From the NCBI GenBank assembly GCA_944325685.1, contig CALVBC010000002.1, forward strand, positions 1 through 64,000: DNA of 64,000 nucleotides, written 5' to 3'. The stretch is from an uncultured Erysipelotrichaceae bacterium. Its GTDB lineage: Bacteria > Bacillota_I > Bacilli_A > Erysipelotrichales > Erysipelotrichaceae. Of this stretch, positions 18,397 through 28,537 are shown piece after piece. The number at the start of each line of letters is the position of its first letter. Position 1 is the stretch's first letter. The translations under genes and the position numbers were made by a program. Under the pieces are notes generated by a model, which did not search any database, had not been told where the DNA came from, and saw only the letters and a program-made list of their open reading frames with translations.

Positions 18397-18637
18397 GTTT
18401 TGATCGTATCTATACATTTCTATCAATTAATTTGCACAGCTATTGCATAATATTAGCACATATAATAGTAAGATATTCCACGATCAAGATCGATGGCAAA
18501 TTCTTCAAATCAACCTATGATCAAAAGGCTATGATGATCGGTATTCATACGATAGATCACGATCGTGTATTTACGTTTAGCCCAAAATAAAAGGGATACC
18601 CTTTAGGATATCCCTCTATTTAGTGAATTGACGTTAA
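18397..18637. other. Intergenic region with a possible gene tail
   Basis: The plus strand has an open tail of about 36 codons ending at TAA 18588-18590 (IKIDGKFFKSTYDQKAMMIG...VFTFSPK). It has no start codon or ribosome site and no family I recognise; it may be a relic. A TATAAT at 18461-18466 stands alone. The right part holds the nifJ terminator. Confidence 0.3.
18582..18615 (-). terminator. Intrinsic terminator of nifJ
   Basis: On the minus strand AGGGATA and TATCCCT (18592-18598 / 18609-18615) form the stem with further pairs inside, followed by TTTTATTTT. It lies 22 bases after the nifJ stop. Confidence 0.8.
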
Positions 18638-21600
18638 TTAGTCAGCGTCGTACTCTTTTTTAAGAGCTACTAAACGATGGTAACGTTTCTTCGCATCAGC
18701 TAATGTCTTGTCGAACATTTCATTAGCTTTTTCTTCACCCTTTAACTTGATCAATTGGTTATAACGGTTTTCCGCTAATAGGAATGGCTTGAATGCTTCC
18801 CAGTTAGGTTCCTTAGAATCGATCGTTAATGGATGTTCTTTACGTGGATCGAAGCGGTATAGTGTGACATAACCACATGCGACAGCTTCTTTCTCAACTA
18901 CTTGATGTGTAGCTAAGCCCTTCTTGATACCATGCTCTGCACATGGGCAGTAAGCGATGATGAGTGATGGACCATTGTAGCTTTCAGCTTCTTTGATCGC
19001 ATTGAGTGTTTGTTGGCGATTAGCACCCATCGAGATCGATGCGACATAGACATGACCATATGCCATAGCGATCTGACCGAGGTCTTTCTTCGATGTAGCT
19101 TTACCACCAGCAGCAAACTTAGCGATAGAAGATGCTTGTGATGACTTAGATGATTGACCACCTGTATTTGAATATACTTCGGTATCAAGGACTAAGACAT
19201 TGACATTCATATCGTTAGCTAAGACATGGTCTAAGCCTCCATATCCGATATCATATGCCCAACCGTCACCACCGACGATCCAGACTGACTTAGATACTAA
19301 GTCTCTTTCATAGTCGAGCAATTCTTTGACAGCTTCATTTGAGCTAGCTTTGACTGCTTTGATGACATCGTCTTTGACAGCTCTTTGTGCATCACGATCA
19401 TCACCACAAGCGATGTATCTTTCAAATACTTCCTTGCAATCACTGTCCATATTGTCTTCCATGATCTTTAGGATACGATGTTGCTTGTAGTTTTGAGCGA
19501 TAGCCATACCGAAGCCATATTCAGCGTTGTCTTCAAATAATGAGTTAGCCCATGCAACACCTTCACCGTTCTTATCATTGACAAATGGTGATGATGGCGT
19601 ACTTGAACAGTAGATCATTGAACAGCCAGTCGCGTTAGCTACTAACATATCACGACCGAATAATTGTGATACTAACTTGTAGTATGGTGTTTCACCACAA
19701 CCTGGGCAAGCACCTGATACTTCAAAGTAAGGCATTAGGAATTGTGAACCCTTGACAGTATCTGTTGGGAAGTATTCTGTCTTGTAGTCAACTTCCTTGA
19801 ATAGGTAATCAGCAAGTGGCTCTTGATCGAGTTTTTCATTGATGTCGACCATTTCAAGAGCTTTCTTACCGCCCTTACCTGGACATTCAGTAACACATAG
19901 ACCACAACCAACACAGTTAGCTGGTGATACTTGGATACGGAACTTCATATTCTCGACGCCTTTGCCCATCGCTGGGATCGTCTTGAATTCCATTGGAGCA
20001 TTAGCAACTTCTTCATCAGTTAATAAGAATGGTCTGATCGTAGCATGTGGACATACAAAGCTACAGAAGTTACATTGGATACAGTTGTCTGGATTCCATG
20101 TAGGAACTTGGACAGCGATCGTTCTCTTTTCGTTATAAGCGACGTTGTTTCTGATCGAACCATCTTCTAAGCCCCACTTTGTGAAGTTAGATACTGGTAG
20201 GTCATAACCTTCTAGTGAGTTGATACCTTCAACATGGATGTCGAAGTAATCATCACCAGTTGATTTACGTGCTGTGTCATATGGTAATTCAGCCCATGCT
20301 TGATCAACAGTGATCTCAACAAGACCTTCTTTACCTGAGTCGATAGCCTTGTAGTTGAGTTGGACGATCTCATCACCCTTCTTAGAGTATGACTTCTTAG
20401 CCATGTATTTCATAAGATCTAATGCTTTATCATAAGGCATGATCTGTTCATTTAAAGCGAAGAAAGCTGATTGTAAGATCGTATTAGTCCTTCTACCCAT
20501 ACCGATGCGTTGAGCGATCTCCGTCGCATCGATGATATAGAACTTCGCATGTTTCTTAGCTAAGCTAGCGAGTAATCTATTTGGTAAGTGTTCAACGATC
20601 TCATCCTTAGAGAATGTCGTATTTAATAAGAATGTACCACCGTCTTTTAGATTTCTGATCATGTCATATTTGAAGCAGTATGCATCAAGTGAACATGAGA
20701 TGAAATCAGCATTGTCGATGTAGTATGTTGATCTGATTGGTGAAGGACCAAAACGCAAGTGTGATCTTGTGACACCACCAGCTTTTTTCGAGTCATATTG
20801 GAAATAAGCTTGAGCGTATTGATCAGTATTATCACCAATGATCTTGATCGATGACTTATTAGCGGAGACAGTACCATCTGAACCTAGACCATAGAATAAG
20901 CATGTCGTGTAGTCAGCATCGTTATGGAAGTTAGGATCAAGTGGTAAGCTTAGATGTGTGACATCATCTTCAACACCGATCGTGAACTCCTCTTTTGGTT
21001 CATCTTTCTTTAGTTCATCATAAACAGCCTTGATCTGGTTAGGAGCTGTATCACGTGAACTTAGACCATAACGACCACCGATGATCTTGATATCAGTATC
21101 TTTTAATACACTTAGGACATCTAAGTATAGAGGTTCTCTTGTACCTGATTCTTTTGTACGGTCAAGTACAGCGATCTTCTTAACCGTCTTAGGTAATACT
21201 TTTAAGAGATACTTAGCGCTGAATGGACGATATAGGTGGACTTTGATAAGACCGACTTTTTCACCCTTAGCGACTAATGTATCGATCGTCTCTTTGATCG
21301 TCTCAGTAACTGAACCCATCGCGATGATGATATTTTCAGCATCTTCAGCACCATAGTATGTGAATGGAGCATAGTGACGACCTGTATGTTCAGAGATCTT
21401 TTCCATGTAGTAGTTGACGATATCTGGGATCGCATCATAGTATCCGTTTTGTGCCTCTCTTGCCGCAAAGTAGATATCATCGTTTTCAGCACCACCTCTA
21501 GTTACTGGGTTTGTATGTGGGTTAAGTGCTTTTTCTTTGAAGCGTTTGACCGCATCCATATCGACAAGGCTCTTTAAGAACTCTTGATCCATGACTTCGA

Positions 21601-22147
21601 TCTTTTGGATCTCATGTGATGTCCTGAAGCCATCGAAGAAGTGGATGAAAGGTAATGAACCTTTGATCGCTGCTAAGTGAGCAACACCAGCTAAGTCCAT
21701 ACATTCTTGGACTGAGTGTGATGCAAGCATGCAAGCGCCTGTTTGACGGCAAGCATAGATATCTTGGTGATCACCAAAGATCGATAATGCACGACCTGCT
21801 AAAGCTCTTGCAGCGACGTGGATGACACCTGGTAATAATTCACCAGCCATCTTGTAGATGTTTGGGATCATTAATAATAGACCTTGTGAAGCGGTAAATG
21901 TCGAAGCTAATGTACCACCTTGTAGAGCACCGTGGACAGCACCAGCAGCACCACCTTCAGATTGCATTTCAACGACTTTTACGACCTCGTCAAAAATGTT
22001 CTTTCTTCCCTGCGATGCCCAGCTATCGATCACTTCGGCCATCGGTGATGATGGAGTGATAGGATAGATACCGGCTACTTCAGTAAAGGCATACGCACAA
22101 TGGGCAGTGGCATTATTACCATCCATTGAAATAAATGTTTTAGCCAT
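18638..22147 (-). CDS. nifJ: Pyruvate:ferredoxin (flavodoxin) oxidoreductase, single-chain
   Basis: The enzyme oxidises pyruvate with CoA to acetyl-CoA and CO2 and reduces ferredoxin or flavodoxin, the central step of fermentation in strict anaerobes. The 1169-residue chain holds all domains in the usual order: N-terminal domain starting GNNATAHCAYAFTEVAGIYP, with PITPSSPMAE; the gamma-type domain; the two-cluster ferredoxin domain with CIQCNFCSFVCP (about 690) and CVGCGLCVTECPGKG (about 745); a third cluster from GACPGCGETPY with GCSMIYCSS; and thiamine diphosphate binding in GGDGWAYDIGYGGLDHVL and YSNTGGQSSKSS. It stands alone, with AGGAGG before the ATG, its own promoter and a terminator. 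It implies oxygen-sensitive metabolism. Confidence 0.97.
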   Translation of the reverse strand: MAKTFISMDGNNATAHCAYAFTEVAGIYPITPSSPMAEVIDSWASQGRKNIFDEVVKVVEMQSEGGAAGAVHGALQGGTLASTFTASQGLLLMIPNIYKMAGELLPGVIHVAARALAGRALSIFGDHQDIYACRQTGACMLASHSVQECMDLAGVAHLAAIKGSLPFIHFFDGFRTSHEIQKIEVMDQEFLKSLVDMDAVKRFKEKALNPHTNPVTRGGAENDDIYFAAREAQNGYYDAIPDIVNYYMEKISEHTGRHYAPFTYYGAEDAENIIIAMGSVTETIKETIDTLVAKGEKVGLIKVHLYRPFSAKYLLKVLPKTVKKIAVLDRTKESGTREPLYLDVLSVLKDTDIKIIGGRYGLSSRDTAPNQIKAVYDELKKDEPKEEFTIGVEDDVTHLSLPLDPNFHNDADYTTCLFYGLGSDGTVSANKSSIKIIGDNTDQYAQAYFQYDSKKAGGVTRSHLRFGPSPIRSTYYIDNADFISCSLDAYCFKYDMIRNLKDGGTFLLNTTFSKDEIVEHLPNRLLASLAKKHAKFYIIDATEIAQRIGMGRRTNTILQSAFFALNEQIMPYDKALDLMKYMAKKSYSKKGDEIVQLNYKAIDSGKEGLVEITVDQAWAELPYDTARKSTGDDYFDIHVEGINSLEGYDLPVSNFTKWGLEDGSIRNNVAYNEKRTIAVQVPTWNPDNCIQCNFCSFVCPHATIRPFLLTDEEVANAPMEFKTIPAMGKGVENMKFRIQVSPANCVGCGLCVTECPGKGGKKALEMVDINEKLDQEPLADYLFKEVDYKTEYFPTDTVKGSQFLMPYFEVSGACPGCGETPYYKLVSQLFGRDMLVANATGCSMIYCSSTPSSPFVNDKNGEGVAWANSLFEDNAEYGFGMAIAQNYKQHRILKIMEDNMDSDCKEVFERYIACGDDRDAQRAVKDDVIKAVKASSNEAVKELLDYERDLVSKSVWIVGGDGWAYDIGYGGLDHVLANDMNVNVLVLDTEVYSNTGGQSSKSSQASSIAKFAAGGKATSKKDLGQIAMAYGHVYVASISMGANRQQTLNAIKEAESYNGPSLIIAYCPCAEHGIKKGLATHQVVEKEAVACGYVTLYRFDPRKEHPLTIDSKEPNWEAFKPFLLAENRYNQLIKLKGEEKANEMFDKTLADAKKRYHRLVALKKEYDAD

Positions 22148-22169
22148 AATTTCCTCCTAATTCCCTAAT

Positions 22170-22175
22170 ATTATA
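22170..22175 (-). promoter_or_regulatory. -10 element of the nifJ promoter
   Basis: TATAAT on the minus strand, 22 bases before the ATG. The nearest -35-like hexamer is TTGTTT at a spacing of about 19, so only the -10 is clear. Confidence 0.5.
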
Positions 22176-22249
22176 ACTCAAGTCATCACTATATAAACAA
22201 GCTTTTTTACCTATTTATCACTTTTTTTAACAAGCCCAAATTTAGCTTA

Positions 22250-22705
22250 CTAACTATATACTTCGATCAAGACTTCCCCATTCATAAGACCGATAAGATC
22301 TTCCCCATCTATCGCTTCACCTAAGGCATATAAAGCGCTGTTTTCGTGATATTCGCCATAGAAGAAGACGACATCACCCCATGGCGCATAATAAGCCAGT
22401 ATGCCTGGACCACCGCTCGCCAAAGGCGCATCGCTTGTATCAAGTGTATTTTCCGGATAAAAGATCTTCTCATTATCACTATAATCTTCGATCATGACAG
22501 TGATCGGTAAAGCATCATATAACCCTTTAGCCGCTAGGCTATCATTTAGCTCATAGATGACTTCATGGTCATCCCAAGCGACCCTGATCTTTAAGCTATC
22601 GCTATTTTCCCTGATCATCGGATCATCTACCTTTAAAACGGTCTCTTCATTACTTTGACAACCAGCTAATAAGATACATAAACCCGTCAATAATATCTTC
22701 TTCAT
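22250..22705 (-). CDS. Cyclophilin-like fold lipoprotein
   Basis: This 151-residue lipoprotein has a signal peptide ending in lipobox LLAGC (Cys16). The mature part fits the small cyclophilin-like domain family (Cyclophil_like2 type): a strand IRVAWDDHEVIYELND, LAAKGLYDALPITVMIEDYSD, and the C-terminal blocks YYAPWGDVVFFYG and LYALGEAIDG. Such proteins share the fold of cyclophilins but usually lack the isomerase residues; the function is unknown. GGAGG is placed well before the ATG. It lies upstream of nifJ on the same strand with about 100 bases between, and nifJ has its own -10. Confidence 0.8.
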   Translation of the reverse strand: MKKILLTGLCILLAGCQSNEETVLKVDDPMIRENSDSLKIRVAWDDHEVIYELNDSLAAKGLYDALPITVMIEDYSDNEKIFYPENTLDTSDAPLASGGPGILAYYAPWGDVVFFYGEYHENSALYALGEAIDGEDLIGLMNGEVLIEVYS

Positions 22706-22853
22706 ACGATACCTCCATATGCTTATCTTATAAATAATGTCTAGGGAAGTCTAATACTTATCGTGTATACTCGGTCATAGCTAAAATAGATGATGATGTT
22801 TAAACACGAAAAGATGAAGTCTATGTTAATATAGATCAAAGGAGATAAAGACC

Positions 22854-23315
22854 GTGAAAATACTAAAGACCATTATCATCGGCTTGATGTCATTAAGCTT
22901 AGTGGCTTGCTCAAATAATACAGCTACCACGACCACGACGCCAACACCAACACCGACCCCAACTAGTGAAACTAGGATCATCGAAGTAAAAGCTAGTTTT
23001 GAAGCGACGATCGATGATATCATCGTCGATAAAAACACCAACGAAAAGACGCTAGCGATCGTCAGTCAATTCCAATCGCCGTCGTTCTTTGTCGACCTAG
23101 CTGGTATCGATCTCAGCGAAGTCAATATCGGTGATCGCTATCTATTTAAGACCAATAAAGTACGCGTCGAGACGACACTTGATGAAGATGAGATCAAACT
23201 GTTTGATGATCCTGTCATCTATTTAGAGTTCTTCGATCTTAAAGTCACTTCGATCGAACCATCGACTAATACTGGCTTTACTAGTAACGACCTAGAAGTC
23301 GAATTCTTAAACTAG
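22854..23315 (+). CDS. Small lipoprotein of unknown function
   Basis: The frame starts at GTG 22854 with GGAG at 22841-22844. The 153-residue product has a signal peptide with lipobox SLVAC, then a low-complexity Thr/Pro linker (TTTTTPTPTPTPT), then one compact domain of about 110 residues rich in beta strands (EATIDDIIVDKNTNEKTLAI...VNIGDRYLFKTNK). I do not recognise the family; a small beta-barrel domain of OB type is possible from the pattern. It is a single-gene unit, divergent from the cyclophilin-like lipoprotein, ending in a terminator shared with the converging PASTA gene. Confidence 0.7.
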   Translation: MKILKTIIIGLMSLSLVACSNNTATTTTTPTPTPTPTSETRIIEVKASFEATIDDIIVDKNTNEKTLAIVSQFQSPSFFVDLAGIDLSEVNIGDRYLFKTNKVRVETTLDEDEIKLFDDPVIYLEFFDLKVTSIEPSTNTGFTSNDLEVEFLN

Positions 23316-23342
23316 ATCATCAATTCGCTATTAAGCAATATA

Positions 23343-23386
23343 AAAAGAGGATGTGATAAGTGATCAGCTTATTCATATCCTCTTTT
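23343..23386. terminator. Bidirectional intrinsic terminator
   Basis: AAAAGAGGAT (23343-23352) pairs with ATCCTCTTTT (23377-23386), and the inner bases pair further (ATAAG/CTTAT). It ends the plus-strand lipoprotein gene and the minus-strand PASTA gene. Confidence 0.85.
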
Positions 23387-23395
23387 GTTAATGCA

Positions 23396-25048
23396 TTAAT
23401 CCATGCCTTTAGAGATGACGATCTCAATGACTGTTGAGCCGGTATCGAAGTTACCTGATGAGAAGCTCTTACCGTTGACCTTGATCGATAGGACCGTACC
23501 AGCATTTGATGGATCGGCTTTTTCGGTGATATAGACATTTTCAAAATCGCCTAACATATAACCGATGATTCTTCTTGTGCTTTCGATCGATAGTGGATCG
23601 CCTTCATATTGCTTCTTGACGTTAGATACCCATGCCGTATCACCACTACTTTCGGTATTGCCACCACTTGCACCAGTTGATAGCTTACAGGTGATAGTCT
23701 TACCATTTGATGATACATAGCATCCAAATAAGACATCTTCAGCATATGTGGTCGATTGGGTCTCATTGAACTTTAGGTTGATATCAGCGCCCATATCGTT
23801 GACCTTTTTGACTAGTGCTTGCGCATCACTTAGGCTTGAATCATTGAAGTCATCTTCATCGATCTCATATCGTCCAAGTGACAGTGCATAGTGGACGCCT
23901 TGGGCGACGACGACTTCACCATTTGTATTATAAGCGACTGTTCCCTCATCCGCATCATCACTATAGACCGCTGAATCCTTATTAGCTTTGATGCCAAGGT
24001 CTTCAAGATGTGCAAGTAATGCGCTTTCCGATTCACCAGTATAGTCGTTGACGGTTACTTTCTTACTATTTGGATCGATACCTTGTGATACCGTGATCGT
24101 TAGGGTATCACCCTTTGCCAACATACCACCCTTGCTTGGTGATGAAGAGATGATAAGCCCTTCTTTAATGCTATCAGAATAAGCGTATTGCGTATTGAGT
24201 TTGAAGCCATTCTCACTAGCGTAGGTCTTAGCTTGGTCAACTGATTTATTCATTAGATCGGCGATCGTGATACCTTTACCTTTAGATACTGTGACACTGA
24301 TCTCTGAGCCACCTTTTATCACTTCACCCTCTTTGATCGATTGCGACATGACCTTGCCTTGCGCTTGGCTATTAGAGAAGACATATTCGAATTTGACGTT
24401 GATACTGTAGCTTGATGCCCATTTTTGGATCTCATCAACAGACATCGTCGTCATATTTGGAACTTTGACTTCGATGAGGTCAGCATCGCCACCAGCTGAT
24501 AAGGTAACTAAGATCGCTTCACTTCGCTTTACCCGTCCTGACTTATTGACGGCTAAAACATCATCCTTTTTATTCTCATCACCTTCGATGACCTTATATT
24601 CATAGGTGACATTGGTGAAACCATTCTCTTCAAAGTAGGCTTCGATCTTTTCTTTGTTATAACCTTCTTCAACGAAGTTTGGTAATTCAAAGGTCTTATC
24701 TGGATCTTGGCCTTTGGAGATGGTGATGACTAAGCCTGTATCGAGATTGATGACAGTGCCCTCTTTAGGATCTTGTTTGATGAAGTCACCTTTTTCGATC
24801 TTTTCATCATATACTTCCACAAAGCTTAGACCATTGGTGGTATCAAAGATATTTTGATACCATTCTCTTATCTCATCTTCTTTTAGACCACTGAGATCGA
24901 TGACTTCGACTTCAGGGCTACTTCTGAAGATCGATTCAGTCGCTTTGACAGCGATCAAAGATCCTGAGACACCAACGATCAGTAGTAAGATCACCGACAA
25001 GCTGAGTAGTAGCTTATCAGAGACGATCATCTTGAATAATTTCTTCAT
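23396..25048 (-). CDS. Membrane-anchored PASTA-repeat protein without a kinase
   Basis: This 550-residue protein has one N-terminal membrane segment (LLLSLSVILLLIVGVSGSLI, about 12-35) and an outside part made of at least five PASTA-like repeats of 65-70 residues (about 45-110, 117-187, 195-262, 264-330 and 331-395). Each has the pattern of a helix followed by a strand ending in ITVSKG or similar. A further region follows (about 395-550). PASTA repeats bind muropeptides or unlinked peptidoglycan, normally as sensors of PrkC-type kinases or in PBP2x. Here no kinase or transpeptidase domain is present, so it may act as a cell-wall adaptor. It is downstream of a glucosaminidase with a gap of ten bases, and AAGGAGG is before the ATG. 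Confidence 0.85.
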   Translation of the reverse strand: MKKLFKMIVSDKLLLSLSVILLLIVGVSGSLIAVKATESIFRSSPEVEVIDLSGLKEDEIREWYQNIFDTTNGLSFVEVYDEKIEKGDFIKQDPKEGTVINLDTGLVITISKGQDPDKTFELPNFVEEGYNKEKIEAYFEENGFTNVTYEYKVIEGDENKKDDVLAVNKSGRVKRSEAILVTLSAGGDADLIEVKVPNMTTMSVDEIQKWASSYSINVKFEYVFSNSQAQGKVMSQSIKEGEVIKGGSEISVTVSKGKGITIADLMNKSVDQAKTYASENGFKLNTQYAYSDSIKEGLIISSSPSKGGMLAKGDTLTITVSQGIDPNSKKVTVNDYTGESESALLAHLEDLGIKANKDSAVYSDDADEGTVAYNTNGEVVVAQGVHYALSLGRYEIDEDDFNDSSLSDAQALVKKVNDMGADINLKFNETQSTTYAEDVLFGCYVSSNGKTITCKLSTGASGGNTESSGDTAWVSNVKKQYEGDPLSIESTRRIIGYMLGDFENVYITEKADPSNAGTVLSIKVNGKSFSSGNFDTGSTVIEIVISKGMD

Positions 25049-25058
25049 ATAGCCCTCC

Positions 25059-27584
25059 TTAGTCGACTATTAGGATAACTTCACCATCACTATTGGTCGT
25101 GATCTCGAAGTTATAGTTATTGATACTCATCGTATATGATGGTTCAGAGTAATCCGTTAATGGGATGAAATCGAAGTAATCACCATTGTCGATCGATAGA
25201 TAGAGGACATATTCGCCCTTTTCGATCGTCTTGAGATCGATCCTTCCATCATAGAAGATGTTTTCATAGGTATTAGAATAGACGTTGTCGTTTCTATCGA
25301 CGAGGTCTTCGTTGTAAGTACCATCGCCCATATCTAGTAAGTAGTAGTGATCTTCGGAGATCATGTAGATCTGATATTTCGTGGTCCTTGAATTTAGGAA
25401 GTCAGTATAGAAGATCCAACCATTACCATTTACATATAGATCTTGATCATCAAAGCTGACGACACTGTCATTGACACTAGCTCTTTGGGCTGGCTTTTCG
25501 ATCTTGCTTAGCCATAAATCTGGGATACGATAATCCATCGGCAAGATATCAAGCTCGATCCGACCGTTGTAGCTAGTATTTGACGAGATGATCGTATTGA
25601 AGGTACCGGTACGTGTGAATGATGAATCCGTGATCGCAAATGGTTCTAGACCATCAACGCTGATCATGAGGTAGTAATTACCAGCATCGAGTTTACTTAA
25701 GTCGATCGTTGCACGATAACCGATATAGTCATAGACATGACCATCGTTATAATTTAGTGGCTCTTCATAGGTCTCTGTTTCAACCGACATGACTTCTTTA
25801 TTAGTATCGGCATCATAGATGAGCACTTCATGAGTCGTTGGGCTTTCATAGTCATAGCCGATCGTGAAGGCCAGACCATCGATGCGCATCGTTTGATCAT
25901 TAGTGGTGATCCTATTGACGATACTCTTATTGGTACCAGTGACATCAGGTCTTTCATCTGGTCTATCATCAGGTCTTTCGTTATAGTCACCATCATTGAC
26001 CATCGTGATCGCTTCACTGTCGATATAGATGACCGATTCATCAAAGTCATATGGATAGACATCATTGACGAGCCTTGTTGGTCCATCACCAACGCCTTGC
26101 CCTTTATAGGTTATGATGACTTCACCATCTTCGATCGGGTTTGGACTTTGAACGATCGTCTGACCACCGCTTTGACCTAAAACGATGACGGTAAAACACT
26201 CTTGATAATATGGACCATAGGCAGAAGAGAAGTAGAAGGTACCATCTTCACCATAGAATTCAGCATTGAATTCACTGACGACACCTAGGTCATACTTATT
26301 GTAGTCCTTTAAGCCGCTTTCCTTATCGATCTCATAAGCGATCGCCGCGATGCTCATGCCCCAATAAGGATCTGATGCATACTTGACATTGAAACCTGAT
26401 CCTTTATTACCGACGTGACTGCCAAAGAACATCGAACTATAGATATCCGTATATCTCCTTAAGTTATAACCGGCATGTTCATTGACGGCTTGGGCGATCG
26501 ATGGGAAACTCGATGCTTGGTTAGGATCAGAGTCGATCGCATTCCAACCAAAGAGGTTATTCCGATTGATCGCAAAACTAGATGTACCCCAGGCACTTTC
26601 ATGAGCGGCCATCGCATATAGTAATAAGGCATTGATACCATATTCCTCTTGCGCTTCGATGAAGGTATCACCTTCATCTTCCATCTTGGATGTACGGGCT
26701 GTACCAGCGATCGCATAGAATGCTTCATCTAATTCAGCGCCGGTGATATTGGTCTCACTCCTTAAAGGCAGATATTGATAGTAAGGATAATAAGTGAGGG
26801 CATATTCTGTTTCTTGCGAGTCGTAATAGAAGATATGGCCAGTTGAAGAATAATAACGGGTATTAGCCATAAAGCCCTCTGGTGATGGTCCTAATACTAA
26901 GGTATATTCTGAATCATAACCATTGTTGTTAGGATAAGCATAGTGATGTCTAAAGATCAGTTCATCATCGACGATCGTATAGTAGTTACGTCTTAAGGTG
27001 ATCCGATAGACATTTTCGTTATAATAACCACTCGCATTACCACCAAGATAGATCGGTAGTTCTTCATCTAAGAATTTATCTGGCACAAGGTCGGTGTATT
27101 CAAGATCAGTATAACCTTCAAAACCGTTGATGGTCACTTGGATCATCCCATTGCCATTGCCGAGATATCTTTCCGTCGCTTCGTATTTCATCTCATAGTG
27201 GGCAGCGATATAGGTCTGCTTATAGTAGATGTCATAAGTCGATGGATGCTCGTAGATATTCATTGTTACTCTACCACCGCGATATGGATAGCTATAGGCA
27301 TTACCGCTGTTCATCGCTATGATCATCGTCGGTGACTTTCCATTGTAGTCTCTGACGACATAGTCATCATCTTCACGCATCTCTTCAAGCGCATCGCTAT
27401 ATGACCTGTGACAGCTTACCATCTCAAAGTCACCATCATCAGTGATATGTGATACTTCATATTCACCAATTTCACAATAGAAGTCATAGTAATCATTACC
27501 TATAGCACTTACTTCTTGCACATTGATCGAGATGATGGTCGTCATCATCAAGAGGATCATAAATAAATTCAGTATCTTCTTCAT
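25059..27584 (-). CDS. Secreted N-acetylglucosaminidase (GH73-type), cell-wall hydrolase
   Basis: The protein is predicted to cut the N-acetylglucosaminyl linkage in peptidoglycan. It is 841 residues long with a signal peptide (1-27, MKKILNLFMILLMMTTIISINVQEVSA). The catalytic domain lies at about 285-435, with the GH73-like block EEYGINALLLYAMAAHESAW, in which the Glu of HESAW is the expected general acid. NRNNLFGWNA and VKYASDPYWGMSIAAIAYEID follow. A second half has repeated modules of about 110 residues (SLDAGNYYLMISVDG, TIEKGEYVLYLSIDNGD). The N-terminal 280 residues are of unknown fold. It overlaps the upstream membrane protein gene by one base (TGATG) and belongs with the PASTA gene in a cell-wall operon. 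Confidence 0.85.
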   Translation of the reverse strand: MKKILNLFMILLMMTTIISINVQEVSAIGNDYYDFYCEIGEYEVSHITDDGDFEMVSCHRSYSDALEEMREDDDYVVRDYNGKSPTMIIAMNSGNAYSYPYRGGRVTMNIYEHPSTYDIYYKQTYIAAHYEMKYEATERYLGNGNGMIQVTINGFEGYTDLEYTDLVPDKFLDEELPIYLGGNASGYYNENVYRITLRRNYYTIVDDELIFRHHYAYPNNNGYDSEYTLVLGPSPEGFMANTRYYSSTGHIFYYDSQETEYALTYYPYYQYLPLRSETNITGAELDEAFYAIAGTARTSKMEDEGDTFIEAQEEYGINALLLYAMAAHESAWGTSSFAINRNNLFGWNAIDSDPNQASSFPSIAQAVNEHAGYNLRRYTDIYSSMFFGSHVGNKGSGFNVKYASDPYWGMSIAAIAYEIDKESGLKDYNKYDLGVVSEFNAEFYGEDGTFYFSSAYGPYYQECFTVIVLGQSGGQTIVQSPNPIEDGEVIITYKGQGVGDGPTRLVNDVYPYDFDESVIYIDSEAITMVNDGDYNERPDDRPDERPDVTGTNKSIVNRITTNDQTMRIDGLAFTIGYDYESPTTHEVLIYDADTNKEVMSVETETYEEPLNYNDGHVYDYIGYRATIDLSKLDAGNYYLMISVDGLEPFAITDSSFTRTGTFNTIISSNTSYNGRIELDILPMDYRIPDLWLSKIEKPAQRASVNDSVVSFDDQDLYVNGNGWIFYTDFLNSRTTKYQIYMISEDHYYLLDMGDGTYNEDLVDRNDNVYSNTYENIFYDGRIDLKTIEKGEYVLYLSIDNGDYFDFIPLTDYSEPSYTMSINNYNFEITTNSDGEVILIVD

Positions 27585-28537
27585 CAGTTCATCTCCGTTT
27601 CTATCGATAACCAGTTGTCACTATTTGAGAACTTCAAACGGAGCGTACCGGAGTAGCTGATCCCTGCATCATGAGGGCTGTACATCTCAAAGAATAGAGC
27701 CCCATGATCACCTTCTGAAACAGTTCGTGACATAAAGTTATTTATCTTCATCGACATGATCGATGCATCTAAAGCGTGGATCTCTTCATTTGATCCACTT
27801 GGCACAAAGACGGCATCTTCTAAGGTCAATGATTCATCATTTAATTCGATGACATCTAAGACAAAGGCATAGATCTGGACTGTCGATGGATATGTATATG
27901 TACTGCCATCTTGGACTAAGGAAGTCTCGATATAGGCATTAGATACACTGATCACATAGTCATCAGTCGAGATCGGACTATCGGTACCTGTTGAATACTT
28001 GAGTTCATTTGGATCACCGATATTCTTGTTTAAGTCGATCTTTAATTGCGCTTTGCTGACCGCATCATAGATCGTCAAGCTTTCCTTTTCTTTGTCTTCG
28101 ATCGGGATAAAGACGGTGAAGGTATCAGTCGTCTTGTCACTGGTCAATGTGTAGTCGACACCTTTTGCCCCGACATAATAGCCAACACTGTCTAAGGCAT
28201 CGATATACTTTTGATAATCATTGACTTCGACCGTCTTTTCATCGGTATATAGTGAGCCAAGGGAATAGTTGATCGCTTCACTGTCACCGACTTTGATATC
28301 GACTAAGGCAAAATTGAAGTCGACATCTTCGATCTTGAAGACCTCATAGTCGACAAGTTCGATGGTGAATTCATCATAGACCTCTGTCGGCTCGGAGATG
28401 ATCGGATCTGGTGTCTTGGTCGGTTCTTCATTATTGAACATGCTTAAGATCCACATCGTCAATAAGACGATGATCCCGACGATCAAGATAAAGCCAGCGA
28501 TCAAGATGATGACACGAGATATCTTAACTTTTCTCAT
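27584..28537 (-). CDS. Single-pass membrane protein of unknown function
   Basis: It is 317 residues. A short basic N-terminus is followed by one membrane helix (VIILIAGFILIVGIIVLLTMWIL, about 9-31). The rest is exported and acidic, rich in Thr, Ser and Asp, with predicted beta structure and no motif that I recognise. A region such as KSIEDKEKESLTIYDAVSK might be part of a binding domain, but that is only an impression. The gene is tied to its neighbours by one-base overlaps on both sides (the Phd antitoxin before, the glucosaminidase after), so it probably works with the cell-wall proteins. Confidence 0.65.
   Translation of the reverse strand: MRKVKISRVIILIAGFILIVGIIVLLTMWILSMFNNEEPTKTPDPIISEPTEVYDEFTIELVDYEVFKIEDVDFNFALVDIKVGDSEAINYSLGSLYTDEKTVEVNDYQKYIDALDSVGYYVGAKGVDYTLTSDKTTDTFTVFIPIEDKEKESLTIYDAVSKAQLKIDLNKNIGDPNELKYSTGTDSPISTDDYVISVSNAYIETSLVQDGSTYTYPSTVQIYAFVLDVIELNDESLTLEDAVFVPSGSNEEIHALDASIMSMKINNFMSRTVSEGDHGALFFEMYSPHDAGISYSGTLRLKFSNSDNWLSIETEMN

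Noticed and set aside
18480-18590. A small intact gene after the GT28 gene
   Set aside because: The open tail has no start codon or ribosome site; listed only as a possible relic.
22854-23041. Minus-strand frame over the Thr/Pro linker
   Set aside because: It is the complement of the low-complexity linker of the plus-strand lipoprotein.
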